Assembly (NCBI GenBank): GCA_034336665.1
Contig: CM067569.1
Span: 8,798,320 to 8,862,319, forward strand
DNA length: 64,000 nucleotides
Direction: 5' to 3'
Source: Luscinia megarhynchos
Taxonomy: Eukaryota; Chordata; Aves; Passeriformes; Turdidae
Positions 52,303-64,000 of this stretch are shown here, piece after piece. Each line of letters opens with the position of its first letter. The first letter of the stretch is position 1. The notes under the pieces are model-generated. The model was not told where the DNA came from and ran no database searches. It saw only the letters and a list, made by a program, of their open reading frames with translations. The translations under genes and the position numbers were made by a program.

Positions 52303-54916
52303 AGCAAGACTTCAGCTCACTCCTTGTGGCACTAGCTAACATATTCAAGGAACAGGGAAAAAATTTAAAACACAAAAGCAAATTTCAAAGGTATTTAGGC
52401 ATGTGCAGATGCTGGCAGGAAACTCAGGAGATTTCCAAATACTGCCCATTTTCTACTTAGATCCACAAACCAGAGCAATGCACAGAGTGTAAATGAAGAG
52501 GTTGCTTCTCATTTGCACCATTTTTCCAGAATTCTTTTTAGCCTCCTTCCTGCTTCACCAAGGATTTTGCTTCCAAAATAAACTTTATAAGCTTCCTCAT
52601 GGGATCACAACTTAGGCCATGATCCTACAAGCCCAAAAGCACAGACCCAGCTGGGCTGAAGACAATTCCTCAGAGGGCTGGTATGGAGACAAGCCCAGAG
52701 CATGCGCAGGACTGGGGTTTGCCCCAAGCACCTCCAAACTGCTTCTCCAGCCACAAATACCAACAGCAGGCAGAAAAGCAAACCAGAGCCAGGCAGGACT
52801 GAGGAAATGCCACACAACAAGGAGAGGACATCGTCTGCTCCGTGCTGCCACCTCAACTAAACTTGACAGCTGTTCTTCCAGGCTGAGCTGGATTTTACAC
52901 AGCTGCAAAATCAAATAAGATCTTGCTGTTGCTGTCATGAGCTCTGGCTTGCAACCACCACTTCAGCTTCCTCCAGCCCTCTTTCTCCAGGCACCAAGCC
53001 ACAGCCAGGACATGGGCATGGTTAGGCTTTGTTGTGATGGATAACTTGGTCACAATAGTCTAATGGGAAATCTTATCCAGCTGGCAAATGAATGAGATCA
53101 GTGACTTTATAGGGCCAGCAATTACTCCTCAGTGATGCAGAATTACTACAGAGAACTCAACACTGAAGATATGCCTGTTACTGGCATATGCCTGACAAAT
53201 TAACAAACCAAGAAATTAATTACCAGCTGAGAAAATAATGGACAAGGGCTAAGACTGAGAAAGCCAAGTTCAAGAGAGGTCCATCATTTGCAGCAAGCAC
53301 ATTCTCAACAACCATTAGTCCTGGTACAATTAGTACCACACTGGTACTCTTTTGGGATGGTAGACATCACAATTGGTCTGCATACCATCAATGGTTGAGA
53401 CAAAATAGCATCATCTAAAAATGGAGACATTGTTCAACCTGACCATGGCATTGTCCAGCACACAAACCCCACTCTGTGCTCCAACACTGCAGAGCAATTC
53501 AGCATTACTTCTAGGAAAACCAGCATCTCCCAACTCCTCCTTGCAACTCCAAGACAGCTTCTCCATGATCAGAAAGTCCTGCCATATTCAGACACCATGC
53601 TCACTGACAAGGCAACTGAACTAGAGGACCACATGCTACTGAACATTAATAGGCATTTTTGCAATGCAAACTCCAAGACAAGTAATTTTTTTGTAGTTTT
53701 TCATACTAGGGCACAACCACGTGAAAAAAAAAAGAAGTGTGCTTTTTGCTAAAACATAAGGAGATCTAGCCAAATTCTTCTTCATCATCATCATTAAGTG
53801 GAAAGTAATTGAAGGGGGATGAAAGGGAAAAAAGAAATCAAACTACACAAGAGTACACGATCTCTGAGATACAGTTTTCACAGCCATGACTATTTGTTTT
53901 AACAATGTATCCATGATCCAGAGCAAGACCTTACTCCACCCTCTGGTCCATCCATACCTTAGGATGTATGTATCAGTATATACCAGTGTAGGTGCTGGCT
54001 GATCCCAGCTCTCCAGAAGAGAAGAGGGAGAAGACATCCAGCACCCACAGGATGCCAATACAACACCTGACCAGCCATGCCAGAGGTCTTCGAGGCAATG
54101 TGATACAGAGAAACACAAGGCAGGGTGAAGACATCAGCCTAAATTGCTCCTCTCTCTCTCCCTCTGCATTCAGATGCAGAGGTGAATGAAGGGGAGAAAC
54201 ACAACACTGACTAAATGATTAAATAAATTAGCCAAGGTTGCCAGCTCCAAACCTTAACTAAGTGGAGATCCTACATTATTTTGGGGAGAACAAATAAAAG
54301 GCAATCACAAAACCTATTTAAATGGAATCAAAATTACCAACATTACACCCAGGATGATTAATTAAGAAACTCAAGGAGCTTGGTATTTTCTTTTCTTTAG
54401 GAGTAAAGGCGTACAGGAAATTCAGCAGTCACATTTTCTTCCTCAGGCAAGAACACCCACACTGCTCACTCACTCATTCACTCCCATTTTTCTCTGTGCA
54501 GTGTCTGACCAAGAGAAGCCCAGACTGAGTCCTCCAGACACTCCTGCATGGTGCACAAAAACAATCCTGATTTTTACAGTTTCATTTGGCTTGTTCACAA
54601 GACTCAGTCTCATGTAATCCACGGGCCTGATCCTTCTCCTAATAAGAGCAATGGCAAAACTCCAGCTGATTCAGTAGTTCTGGACAGACCTTGCAGCAGC
54701 AAGAGGATAAACTATAAGGGCCCAAGCCTTATCCATTCACTTTTCCTGCTTCCACAAGTAATCCTTTTAAAAATAATAGGACTGCTCCTAAAAGTCAAAC
54801 ATGCAGGACTGAATAAGAGCACAAAACAACAGAAATATTTGGGGCTCCCCCTCCACCACAGCAGAAGTGCATTTTCCCAAACATCCTCCTATGCTGGTAA
54901 AATCAAATGACAGCAC

Positions 54917-54928
54917 AAAAAAAAAAAC

Positions 54929-54959
<31 letters not shown>
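54917..54959 (+). repeat. interrupted A tract (A11-CCT-A29)
   Basis: Eleven As, then CCT, then 29 As on the plus strand. The following bases, GCCTAAAAACG, repeat the AAACCTAAAAA-like word, consistent with slippage. Confidence 0.95.
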
Positions 54960-54960
<1 letters not shown>

Positions 54961-55049
54961 CCTAAAAACGCCACTGGAGGCAGGAAGAAGAAACCTAAGT
55001 CCTTCTTTTAAAACAAGGACAATCAAATGATGAGTAGTTGAAAATGTGG

Positions 55050-55065
55050 CCACACACACACACAC
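55050..55065. repeat. (CA)n microsatellite
   Basis: About eight CA units on the plus strand, followed by looser ATACACATACATACACA sequence. Confidence 0.9.
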
Positions 55066-58000
55066 TCCTTCATATACACATACATACACAGAGGCAGTTC
55101 ATCAGAAGTGAATCAGAGAGAGAAAGATGAATTTGAACCCTTTATCCCCTGTCCTTTATAAAGGCTGCCACTCAGTAAACGGAGATTGCTCTAATTACTG
55201 TGACAATTCTGCACCCCGTTCAAACAACTTTTGTGTTCTGGACAGGTTTCTCCGCGAGTTTGAAATTCTTGGCCTGAGAACCACTCTTGTCTAAAAGAGG
55301 TTTCTCGTTGCAAACGCAGAATGCAACACTAACAAGTTGTCCCTCTTTTCAGCTCCTTTCATTCTCCTCTTTTCCAACTGCCTGATTCAGGGCTTAATGG
55401 AAACTTGTCAAGGCTTTTCTTCCCACAAACCCTGTAGAGCCCCAAGGCAATCTGTGCACAGAGCAACCACAGGAATCTCATATTGTCAATTAAAATTGAA
55501 TAGACACCTGATAACCAAGTATGCGTTCAAGAATAACATACATCACATGCATATACACAGATGCACCTGTGCAGCCAGTCCAGTGCCCACATTTGGGCAC
55601 ACCAGCAGCACAGCAACTCACTGCTTTCCAGTTACAACCACCCAGTGAGACCCAGGTTCTAGTCTTCACTTTTTCATTCCATATTTATTAAATTTAATTT
55701 CACATTAATTAAATTAAAAACAAAGTACTTTCAAGTAGTGTAGTCGAGCAACAGAATACAATGGAAAATAAACTAACTACATATACCAAGCACTTGGCCT
55801 TTAATAACCCTGGGGATTGTAAAGATATTTAGCTGCTATCCAGATGAAATAATCTCTGTGGATATTCTTTACACAGTGGTTTGTGACCAATGCAGCAGTT
55901 ATGTTTGTGACTAGCTCCTGTAAGTACCCTTTTTTATTTTAACTGACAGACATGATTTAAACTACAGTTTATGGTGTAGTTTAAGAATTAATAAAAACCC
56001 CTTGGGAGAATGTAACAGGGAATGAAGTAAACTGAGACATTTGGTTAATGGTAATAAAAATATCAAAGAGCTTGACTTCCAGACAGACAACTGTAATCTG
56101 TAACTCCTCTGAAAGGGAGAAAACCTTCCTGTAAATGTCCCATAGAAAACAAAGGTAGAAACACTGACTGCCATCTTATTCTTCTGATGTGCTCATTCAA
56201 GGTCACACGTTCCCCTGGATTCTTTAATATTGGCAAACATTTATAATAGAGCAGTTTCAATAGCTGTCTGTTCAGCCTGGGTGTGGATCAATGCATCATC
56301 TATATGCCGACTTCCAGACCTTGCCTATGTCAGAGCAGTGGTCCTGGTTTTATAAATCTCTTAAATCTAATTAAACCAATGCAAACCTCTTACTGTCTAC
56401 GCTCCCAAACCAGTTCACTCATTTAACCAAGTTAAAATTATTCAGGCTAGGGTTTAAAGCAGTTCCAAGAGAACCTTTATTAAATATTAGTATCAGTTAA
56501 AGCAGAAATCAATGTAGTGGCTTTTCTCCAGAACAGAAAAGCCTATAGTCTCAGGCTTTTCCAGATCATTATTTAAGGAGTCACTGACTCCAGTGGGAGT
56601 TCGGATGTGCTCCAAGAGGTACGCCTCCACCTTTTCTTGCTCTATTTTTCCCTTTCTTAAAATAGGACAAGTTGTTTCTATTGTATCAACATCCAAGAAT
56701 CTCATTCTCCAGAAAGTCCCTTTGCAGTATTTTCAGATTGGCAATTTCTATTACTTTATTACTCCCCACATCCTCCTTTTGGACTGTTTGGGGGTTTTTT
56801 ATTTGTTTTTTGATTTAGTTTGTTTTTTAGGGTTTTTTTGTGTCTCTGCTGCATCACCACCAATAGTGAATTAAGCAGCAGAGAATGATTTTGTTTTATA
56901 TAGCATCTTTCATGCCACAGATACTTTGAAAAGACCTACAAAGCTGTGAGATAGACACAAGTTGAGCACACTTATATATTCATACTTGTTAGCAATTGTA
57001 CTTCCCATGGAGCCTAGGGCACTAAAACCTGTTCTGCCAAGAGGGGAGAACAGTTAGGCAGGACTAATTGTGTCAGTAGGAAGAACAAAATGGTTAAGTC
57101 CATCAAGAGTCCCTCCTGAATTCAGCCTCACTAGCCTAGCTGAATGCCCGCAGGAGTTTGGTACCCAAAACATCTGACCCCAAAAAGAAACTGCCCTCCC
57201 ATCTCCTCCTTCCTTGCACTTCCTTCACCAAGCAGCAAAGGCATTTCAAACAACATAAATCCATTCTCTTCTCAAAGCCTACTTGGCTCCTATAATTTCT
57301 ATCATTTTCCTGTCATCATTCCTTCTTTGCTGAAGCCAGCAGCATATGAGTCAGAGAACAATCATTAACTTTTACAACTTCCATACAAATCCACCTACTC
57401 ATATTAGAAAAGCAGAATTGACATGCAACACAGCCTCGGACCAAACCCTGATCCTGCCAGGATGCTCCACACTTCTGTGGGAAAGTCGGGTCCTGCAGAA
57501 GCAGGAGCTCATTCAAGAATGCACCATTGGAAATGTTACTTTACTTCCCTCCCCCACCCCCTCCCCAGCAGCAAAGGACAATGAAGAAGCAGCAATACAT
57601 CAATATCAGATTTAGTTGAGTTTGGCTTTCTCAATACCTTCATCCACTTTTGAAGAACTTGGCCATTGGTTCAAGACACACGGGGCCTGCTGCAAAGCCC
57701 TTCGTTATTAATAGAAGCCTTTTTTCCACTGACTTCAATGGATGTTGGACCAAGCCCAAGGAAGACAAGATTTCACAGCAGTAAGAGTGACACACATTCT
57801 CCGCATTGAAAAAAAAAAAAAAGAAACAATAAGAAGCATTTACGATGTCAGTCTGTATAGCACCATTTTGTTTGTGTTTTGCTTTTTTAAAGTAGGCTCT
57901 AGGCTGTTGGATTAGCACACCCAAAGAGTCTCTCTGAAGGTGGAAGGAATCACAGGCAGATACAAAATGCTATGGTGAGATACATAACAATCCCAGTACC

Positions 58001-60078
58001 TCCCTCAACTAGGATATAGAGGCATCCTCTACCACAACATTTCTTGTAAGTTGCTGCCGCCACACTTTAAAGTGTCCCAGCACTGTAAACTCCTCCAGTA
58101 ACAGCTACAGTATTACCCATGATGAATTAATTTATATTAATATGGCTATCACGCGCATTTCCATATGAAACCCATTGTTCTGGAACATTAATAAAAACCT
58201 CACTGAGTGAAGTAACATGGTACCCCTACACTTACTTTAAAGATATTTAAAATAAATACATTTAGAAGAAAATTGCTAATATCTTTAGTTTATCATATTT
58301 GGCACAGCAAGCAGAAACCCAGTTATCTTCTCAGTACGTATTTATAGCATCACCCGTTCCCATTCATTCTGCATTTTCTTAGAGAATCTGCTGTACCCTA
58401 CATCTGCAATTCATTGACTTTACAATTTACCACATGTTGAGATGGAGAGGTCTCAGCTCCATTTGAATCACTGCACAAATATGCAAGTGATTTATCGTTT
58501 TAAAACTAAAGACTGCAGAAGAACGACTCCACTTTTCCTGAACATTACTCCTTCTGGCAGACCATGAACAATTACAGCGCGTACTAATTAAGCTCTGTAA
58601 ATGTGCTGTGCCCTGCTAATGCCTACCAGGCCTCAAATTTAGTTGCATGAAGCCAAACTTCAGCCAGCGACTTAACTCATTCAGCACTGCCCAGTTGCCT
58701 GAGCATGACCCCACAAAGAATAAGGGTCGAGGGTTTAGCCAACCTAAAACAAAGGCGTGAGACTGAACAGATTTTGCCGGAAAGAATCACGGGGTGGGGG
58801 GAGATGCTGGAAGGGGTGGGAAGTACCTTGGGAATGAGAGGAACATCCTTGTTGATAACCTGTTAAAAAGGTACAATACCACACCAGCTTTGCAGCAGCG
58901 CTGGGGGATTCGGATCTGTCCCCGGGGGCTAATAAGTCACAGCGCTCCATTGATTAGGGAAATGCATAAAACCTTCAACAAAACTGTACAGCTATTTGTG
59001 GAAGAGCCGAATTGACAGCCCCTTTTTTAAAAAAAAATTAAAAAAACCTCAGGCTTTACATGGCTCTAGAAGAAAAACATATGGCCAAAGGAGTGCAGCT
59101 TTCCACCACACACATAACCCTGCCTTTTCTTAAATTAGTCTCCAAGCACAACAGTAACCTATGGGGAACCTGAAATCAACTGCTGGAGAAATTAAAGCTA
59201 AAAGTAACACCTAGGCATATTTGAGTAATCACATTATTTTGTTAAAACACACACATACACAGCACAGACAAGACAGCAGCACTTCAAATCTGACTGTCCA
59301 CTCTAGCAAAGCGTGTGTAATGGGGAGTGAGCCGAGAACAACGAGCTTTGCTGAGCCAAGCACTGCTTCTTCTCGGGCCCCAGACTCTCCTGACACTTAA
59401 GAGTCAATCCCCAGATCCCAAGCTTCCCCTCCAACCATCCATTCAAATACTGGCGTTTCCCCCCCGCCTCCCCCAAGTTTCTACAATTTCTCCTCACGCT
59501 CCAACATCCCTCCTTTGTCCTCCAATTACTCTCCAGTGGCCCCCCTGCTCTGGCAGTGCCTCCCCCCAGTTAACCCCTCCCAAAACACCACCCTGTGCAC
59601 GTCCCCCTGCTCCCCTCCACGCTGACCTACACGTCCATCCCACATTGTCCCTTCCAGCAGGACACAGGGCTTCTCCCCTAAAACCTGCCGGGAACCTCCA
59701 CATCTTCATTCATTCAGCGCGTGTTTTCCCTTAACGTGGCTTTTGCTGCTTTCTAAGAGGCTCTGTTTTAGACACACAACCAGTCTAACACACGTATTTC
59801 CAAGCATCCTCCTCCTCCTGCATGAAACCTGAGGCAGCTTTTTCTTTCGTCCCCAGCTCAGCGGTATGTGAGAAAATTAAAGGACATTTCCAGGTGTCAT
59901 CTGTCTTTAAATGTTTGCTTGTGCCGGTATCTAGGAAATACTGCACAATACTGCTGAGACCTCTGTAAAGGACACGAGCTGTGCTAAACTTCTTCCCTCC
60001 TTCAGCCTGGCTGCATCACCCACTGCCCAGCCTCTACAGCACCACAAGCGTTAATTATAAACTTCAGAGCCTACATGG

Positions 60079-60105
60079 AAAAAAAAAAAAAAAAAAAAAA
60101 AAAAA
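60079..60105 (+). repeat. A27 homopolymer
   Basis: 27 consecutive As on the plus strand, without an adjacent recognisable element. Confidence 0.95.
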
Positions 60106-63100
60106 GCACAAACATAAACCAGCAATTGGGAGGAGCAGTAGAAATATTCTTTGCTTTTAGGTGGGGAGAAAAAGGATTTCCATATCTCCCCCACACACCC
60201 CCAGCACCACACTTCATCTCTCATTGCTTATAATTAGTGAAAGAAATTTGACCCACTGCCAGTGTCTGTGGACCTTGGATATTATAAGGCCAGCGTGGCG
60301 TCAAATATCTTAACATTCATAAGTGTTATAGGCTGTAAATAAACCCCGTGGATTTATGACCCTGCGGTGCTTGCCAGCAAACGACTGTGGCACATTTCTT
60401 TCAGCAGACCTGTCGAGGTGCAAGTTTGCCTTTGGTTGTAAAATTAACCATTTCCTTCACAAATGTGCCCAATTAAAAGTCAAAGTTTTAAGGCTTACTT
60501 ACATATTTGCCAGGACATGGGACTAAGGAGACACCCGGGCAACACAGCTTTAAACATCCCCCACAAACCTCTCAGCTCCCTCCAAAGCAAAACTTCTCAC
60601 AACAGCCCCAATGTGCAAGGAAAGAATCTGATTTCACCAAAAAGCCCTGAAAAACCCCAAACTGACAGCCCGGCCGCTGTTCTATTCTCCTGCCTGTGGC
60701 CAGCCCTCGTTTTTGGCTGCTCTGAGGCTGGGGGAGCAGGCGTCTCCCCCCAGGCTGTGCCTGCACAAGGATCTCCTCCCTTCCCCCAGGATAATGTCAT
60801 CTGCTTCCTGTGTAGGAGAGCATTTGCTAAATCCAGGTTGTCTCATGCTTAACTGCCAATAATCCAACTTCCACATAACTCCCAGACAGCTGGGAAAAGG
60901 TCCTTAGAGTTTTTAGTCATGGTACAGAAACACACGTCCACACAAAAAATCTGCAGCTGTCCTTTTTCTCTACACCACATTTTTTATCTGATTTTGGGGC
61001 CCACTCATGAAAGTCTTGACAAATTTAAAACATTTTTACCTACATTCCGGTTTACAAGCACCAGTGAAAGCTGCAACATATTCCTTCCCCCCTCCATCTT
61101 CAGCTGACAAATCAGCACATACTTGCTTGAACAAAAAATGAAGGGGAAGAAGGGAAAAAATAAACCACACCACCCAATTCAACATCCACAGTCCTTGTAT
61201 GAATGCATTCAAAAAACCTGGAAAGGCATCTACTGTATTTTTTTTCCACTACAGATCAGCCACTGGTGCACCTATTAAAATTGTTCGATTTCCAAAGCAA
61301 ATATTATTTTTAATGAAGTGCAGTCCTGCAATTATCCTGTACACTCGAGTAACAGTACTGCATTATATTGTTTTGCAAGGTCCCAGAAACATGAAACTTT
61401 TCTCTAACTAATTTTCATAGCCCCCTGAAGAGAAACTGACGAAGTAAGCAATGCATCATTTGCTCCAGAATAAAATCTTATCAAGGGAAAAAAAAAGGAA
61501 GAAAAAGAAAAGGAAAAAAAAAGGCATAGCATTAAAAATAAATCAGCTTCTTTACTGCAAATAAGTTAACAAACACAGTCTGCCACTGTACACCAGCTAT
61601 GCTAATGCTATAGCAGAGTGATTCAGCAATCTACCTAATTAAGCACAAGAAAAGTTTCTTTATGGAGGTTCCATTTGATTTACACCACAGGATAATCAAT
61701 TCTTATTTAACAGCTTGTTTTTACACAATTCAAGAAACTTTATTAAAAGCATGTCCATTCATTTTTTTTAAAACAAAGTGAATAATTCACTCTCCACTGA
61801 ATAGCTCTGTATCATAAAGTACCAAAGTGCTGACATATTAAGTTGTATCTACATTATTAAACTAGTTGGTGGACATTAATACTATAATCCATACTGCAGA
61901 CATTAAACCTCAACCATAAAGATTAGTAAAGAATTAATATTGTCACATCGAGACTGAAACCTTAACACTCCAGCCATAAATATTTCTGAAGGAGATGAAA
62001 AACAATTAGCATAAATACCAAAGAAGGGCAAGAACACCTGTTCTTTTTCAGGGCGATAAGCATTTTATTGTTCTCTATTTAAAATGTAATGACCTGTGTA
62101 ATTACAGTAATATTACATTGTATTGCAAGGGCTTGGAATGTCACACTTTGAAAAGTGTTGTCAAAACAATTGGAGGGAGGGAAAAAAAAAAAGGACCACC
62201 ATTAACCCTTCACACCCCAGGGTCTAAAGCTTTTGTATTAGGAAGGATTACATCGTTTGATTCAGTAGATAAAGAAAAACAACCATTTTTCAAGGCAATT
62301 AATAAAAAAATGTTTCTTCCTAAACATAAAAAAAAATCAAGGACATGGGGCTGCTCTCCACCACAGCTATTCCCAACTCCCAAACTTCAGGGCCAAACAT
62401 AAGCTTGCCCCTACAGCCTCACTCAGCCAGCAGCAACTTAGAGGAAAGGAAGATGCAACAGCACCAGCAAAAAGAAGAGCATCCGCCAGCAGGGCTTTCT
62501 CACATCACACTGCTTCTGTTTGCTTACCAAAAGCATTAACCAAGCTCCAAATTTAAGCTAAAAATTAAGTACACCACCTCTACATTTTCCAGCTCTGAAA
62601 GGAAAACAGTCTCCTTCATTATCCGTAACATGCAGCCAACCCCAGCCCCTCTCCAAGTGCAGGGATGGAACTGGTGCTCTCAGATGCGTCACTTCATTAC
62701 TATTTGACTAGACCTCCACTTAATAACATCCATCCTCAAAAGCACACCACAGTATTCTATCAATAGCAAGATCATTATGTAAAAAATCCTTGGTTTTTAA
62801 AAACAAAATTATTCCTATCAATCTTGATAAAGAGTTCGCAGTATTTAAAGCATTATCCTTGAGAAAAGATTACTCCTCATAAGCAGATTTTATAATACTT
62901 GATAATTCTTTACATTCCTGAAGCAGTAAAGGAGAAATTGCTGCCCACAAGTTTGCTCTTGAACAGACAATTACAGGTACATTTCAAAAACACAATAATG
63001 CCACTACACCCCCAAATAAAGCAACAAAAAAAAAAAAAATCCAGGAAAAAAAACCCACAACAAAAAAACCACACCCACAGACTTAAGATTGTACAACAGC

Positions 63101-64000
63101 AAAAGGAAAAGAAAAACAATTTTGCTACGTATCTGCATCACCTCTTTACCTTGCATGCTCTGACACTCAACAAATATGGCTCCAGGAAAAACTACATAAA
63201 TAAAAATAAAATTCGTAATTATGCAGAACCATCTATACCTTTCCAACGCGTATTTAAAAATAAAATAAAATCAAACAGGAGAGAGAAAGATCTAGTTCAT
63301 CTGGAATTGAAAGCTGGTACAGCAGAGAACTAGAATCCACCTAAAAATAGTGTGTGACAGACAACAGCTATCCCGCTGAATCTTTATAATATTCTGCTCT
63401 CAGGCCTAAATAAACAACTTTAATTTTTCCTGGCTATAATTAAGTGGCAGGCAAACAAACAAGCATACGGAATGTGAAAGAATAAGGTTAAGAAGATAGG
63501 AGAAGGTTGCTGGAGCCTGGATGTGGAAATAAGAAAATTGCCTATTGAGTGTGGAAATATCCTTTCAGACTTCATCTGATAACACAAGCAGGCCACCTGC
63601 TATACCAACAATAAACCAACCTGTAAGCTTTTGTACAGCACCTTTAATTCACACGGACCCAACATTCCTATGGAGGCCTTTTTTACCGGTGGGGGAGCAA
63701 GGGGAGGAATGCTCCAGGAGAGCTAACTGCTGAAGGATCCTATCCCCACATGCAATGGGAAAAGGGATCTGTAATAAATGTAATGAGGAAAAAAGAGCTG
63801 TAGCTCTCGTAAGAAAAATGCTTTTACAAAAAGGCAGCAGAGGTGTGCTTCCTATTAGTCTGCACTTGGAACGGTGGAATGCATTGAAGGTAAAAAACGA
63901 GAGAAAAAAAAAAAGGGAATACAAAGCTTCACAATTCGTAACAAAGTGATTTGGAACAAAGATTGTTTTGCCATCTGGATTCTGGTACTTATGGAATTTG

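Larger units (their letters stand above)
34515..64000 (-). other. TCF7L2: TCF7L2 upstream intron, distal segment
   Basis: No exon was recognised here, so the segment is treated as the same intron, although a short alternative exon could have been missed. It holds long A-tracts (35.3, 39.7, 54.9, 60.1 kb), a T/G-rich tract (44.4 kb), a CpG cluster (45.8-46.1 kb), TA/CA microsatellites (47.8, 55.05 kb) and an AT-rich stretch near 49.3-49.45 kb. The part from about 58 kb onward, with many TAATTA-like and TTAATTA-like words, looks like conserved noncoding DNA by style only. The short frames look like noise or low-complexity sequence. Confidence 0.65.

Noticed and set aside
63139..63190. Possible 42-bp minus-strand microexon (acceptor TTTATGTAG, donor CAAG|GTAAAG)
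   Set aside because: The donor is weak, the tract before the acceptor is poor, and such pairs are expected by chance in 64 kb.
1..64000. Operons, CRISPR arrays, tRNA or rRNA genes, phage or plasmid modules
   Set aside because: None was seen. The splice-bounded exon, CR1 element and repeat style show the window is vertebrate intronic DNA.

Overview
The window is vertebrate nuclear DNA, almost certainly from a bird. It is AT-leaning and sparse in genes and repeats. Its one clearly recognisable transposable element is a truncated, 3'-terminal CR1 LINE fragment of the kind typical of avian genomes. There are no operons, no bacterial or phage genes, and no long open reading frame that looks like protein. 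The order or species of bird cannot be told from what is visible.

The one secure gene feature is a single 102-bp coding exon on the minus strand (4961-5062). It has a clean acceptor and a GTAAGT donor and encodes 34 residues, starting YLQMKWPLLDVQ and ending RSPSPAHIV. This is the constant exon (exon 5 in usual human numbering) of TCF7L2 (TCF-4), the HMG-box transcription factor that works with beta-catenin in Wnt signalling. The whole window therefore lies inside TCF7L2, transcribed right to left. Positions 1-4960 are the start of the downstream intron and 5063-64000 are about 59 kb of the upstream intron. The other exons, including those for the beta-catenin-binding N-terminus and the HMG box, are outside the window or not recognisable here.

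The rest is intronic. From left to right it holds homopolymer and purine tracts (2.1-2.9 kb), the TCF7L2 exon, a possible decayed CR1 relic (10.0 kb), a clear CR1 fragment (13.0 kb) and a possible unannotated 54-bp cassette exon (16.4 kb). Next come a 210-bp polypurine tract with a G-quadruplex motif (17.5 kb), a perfect TCF-motif palindrome (19.4 kb), a TG/TA/CA palindromic microsatellite (32.8 kb) and an 18-copy, CpG-rich 36-39-bp minisatellite (33.8-34.5 kb). Beyond those are long A-tracts (35.3, 39.7, 54.9, 60.1 kb), a T/G-rich tract (44.4 kb) and a CpG cluster (45.8-46.1 kb). Several stretches in the last 6 kb look like conserved noncoding DNA but cannot be confirmed without alignment.

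I see no new multi-gene system. The best leads are the candidate cassette exon, the minisatellite that stays open in all three frames on the TCF7L2 sense strand, the intronic CpG cluster, and the TCF-site palindrome inside a TCF gene.
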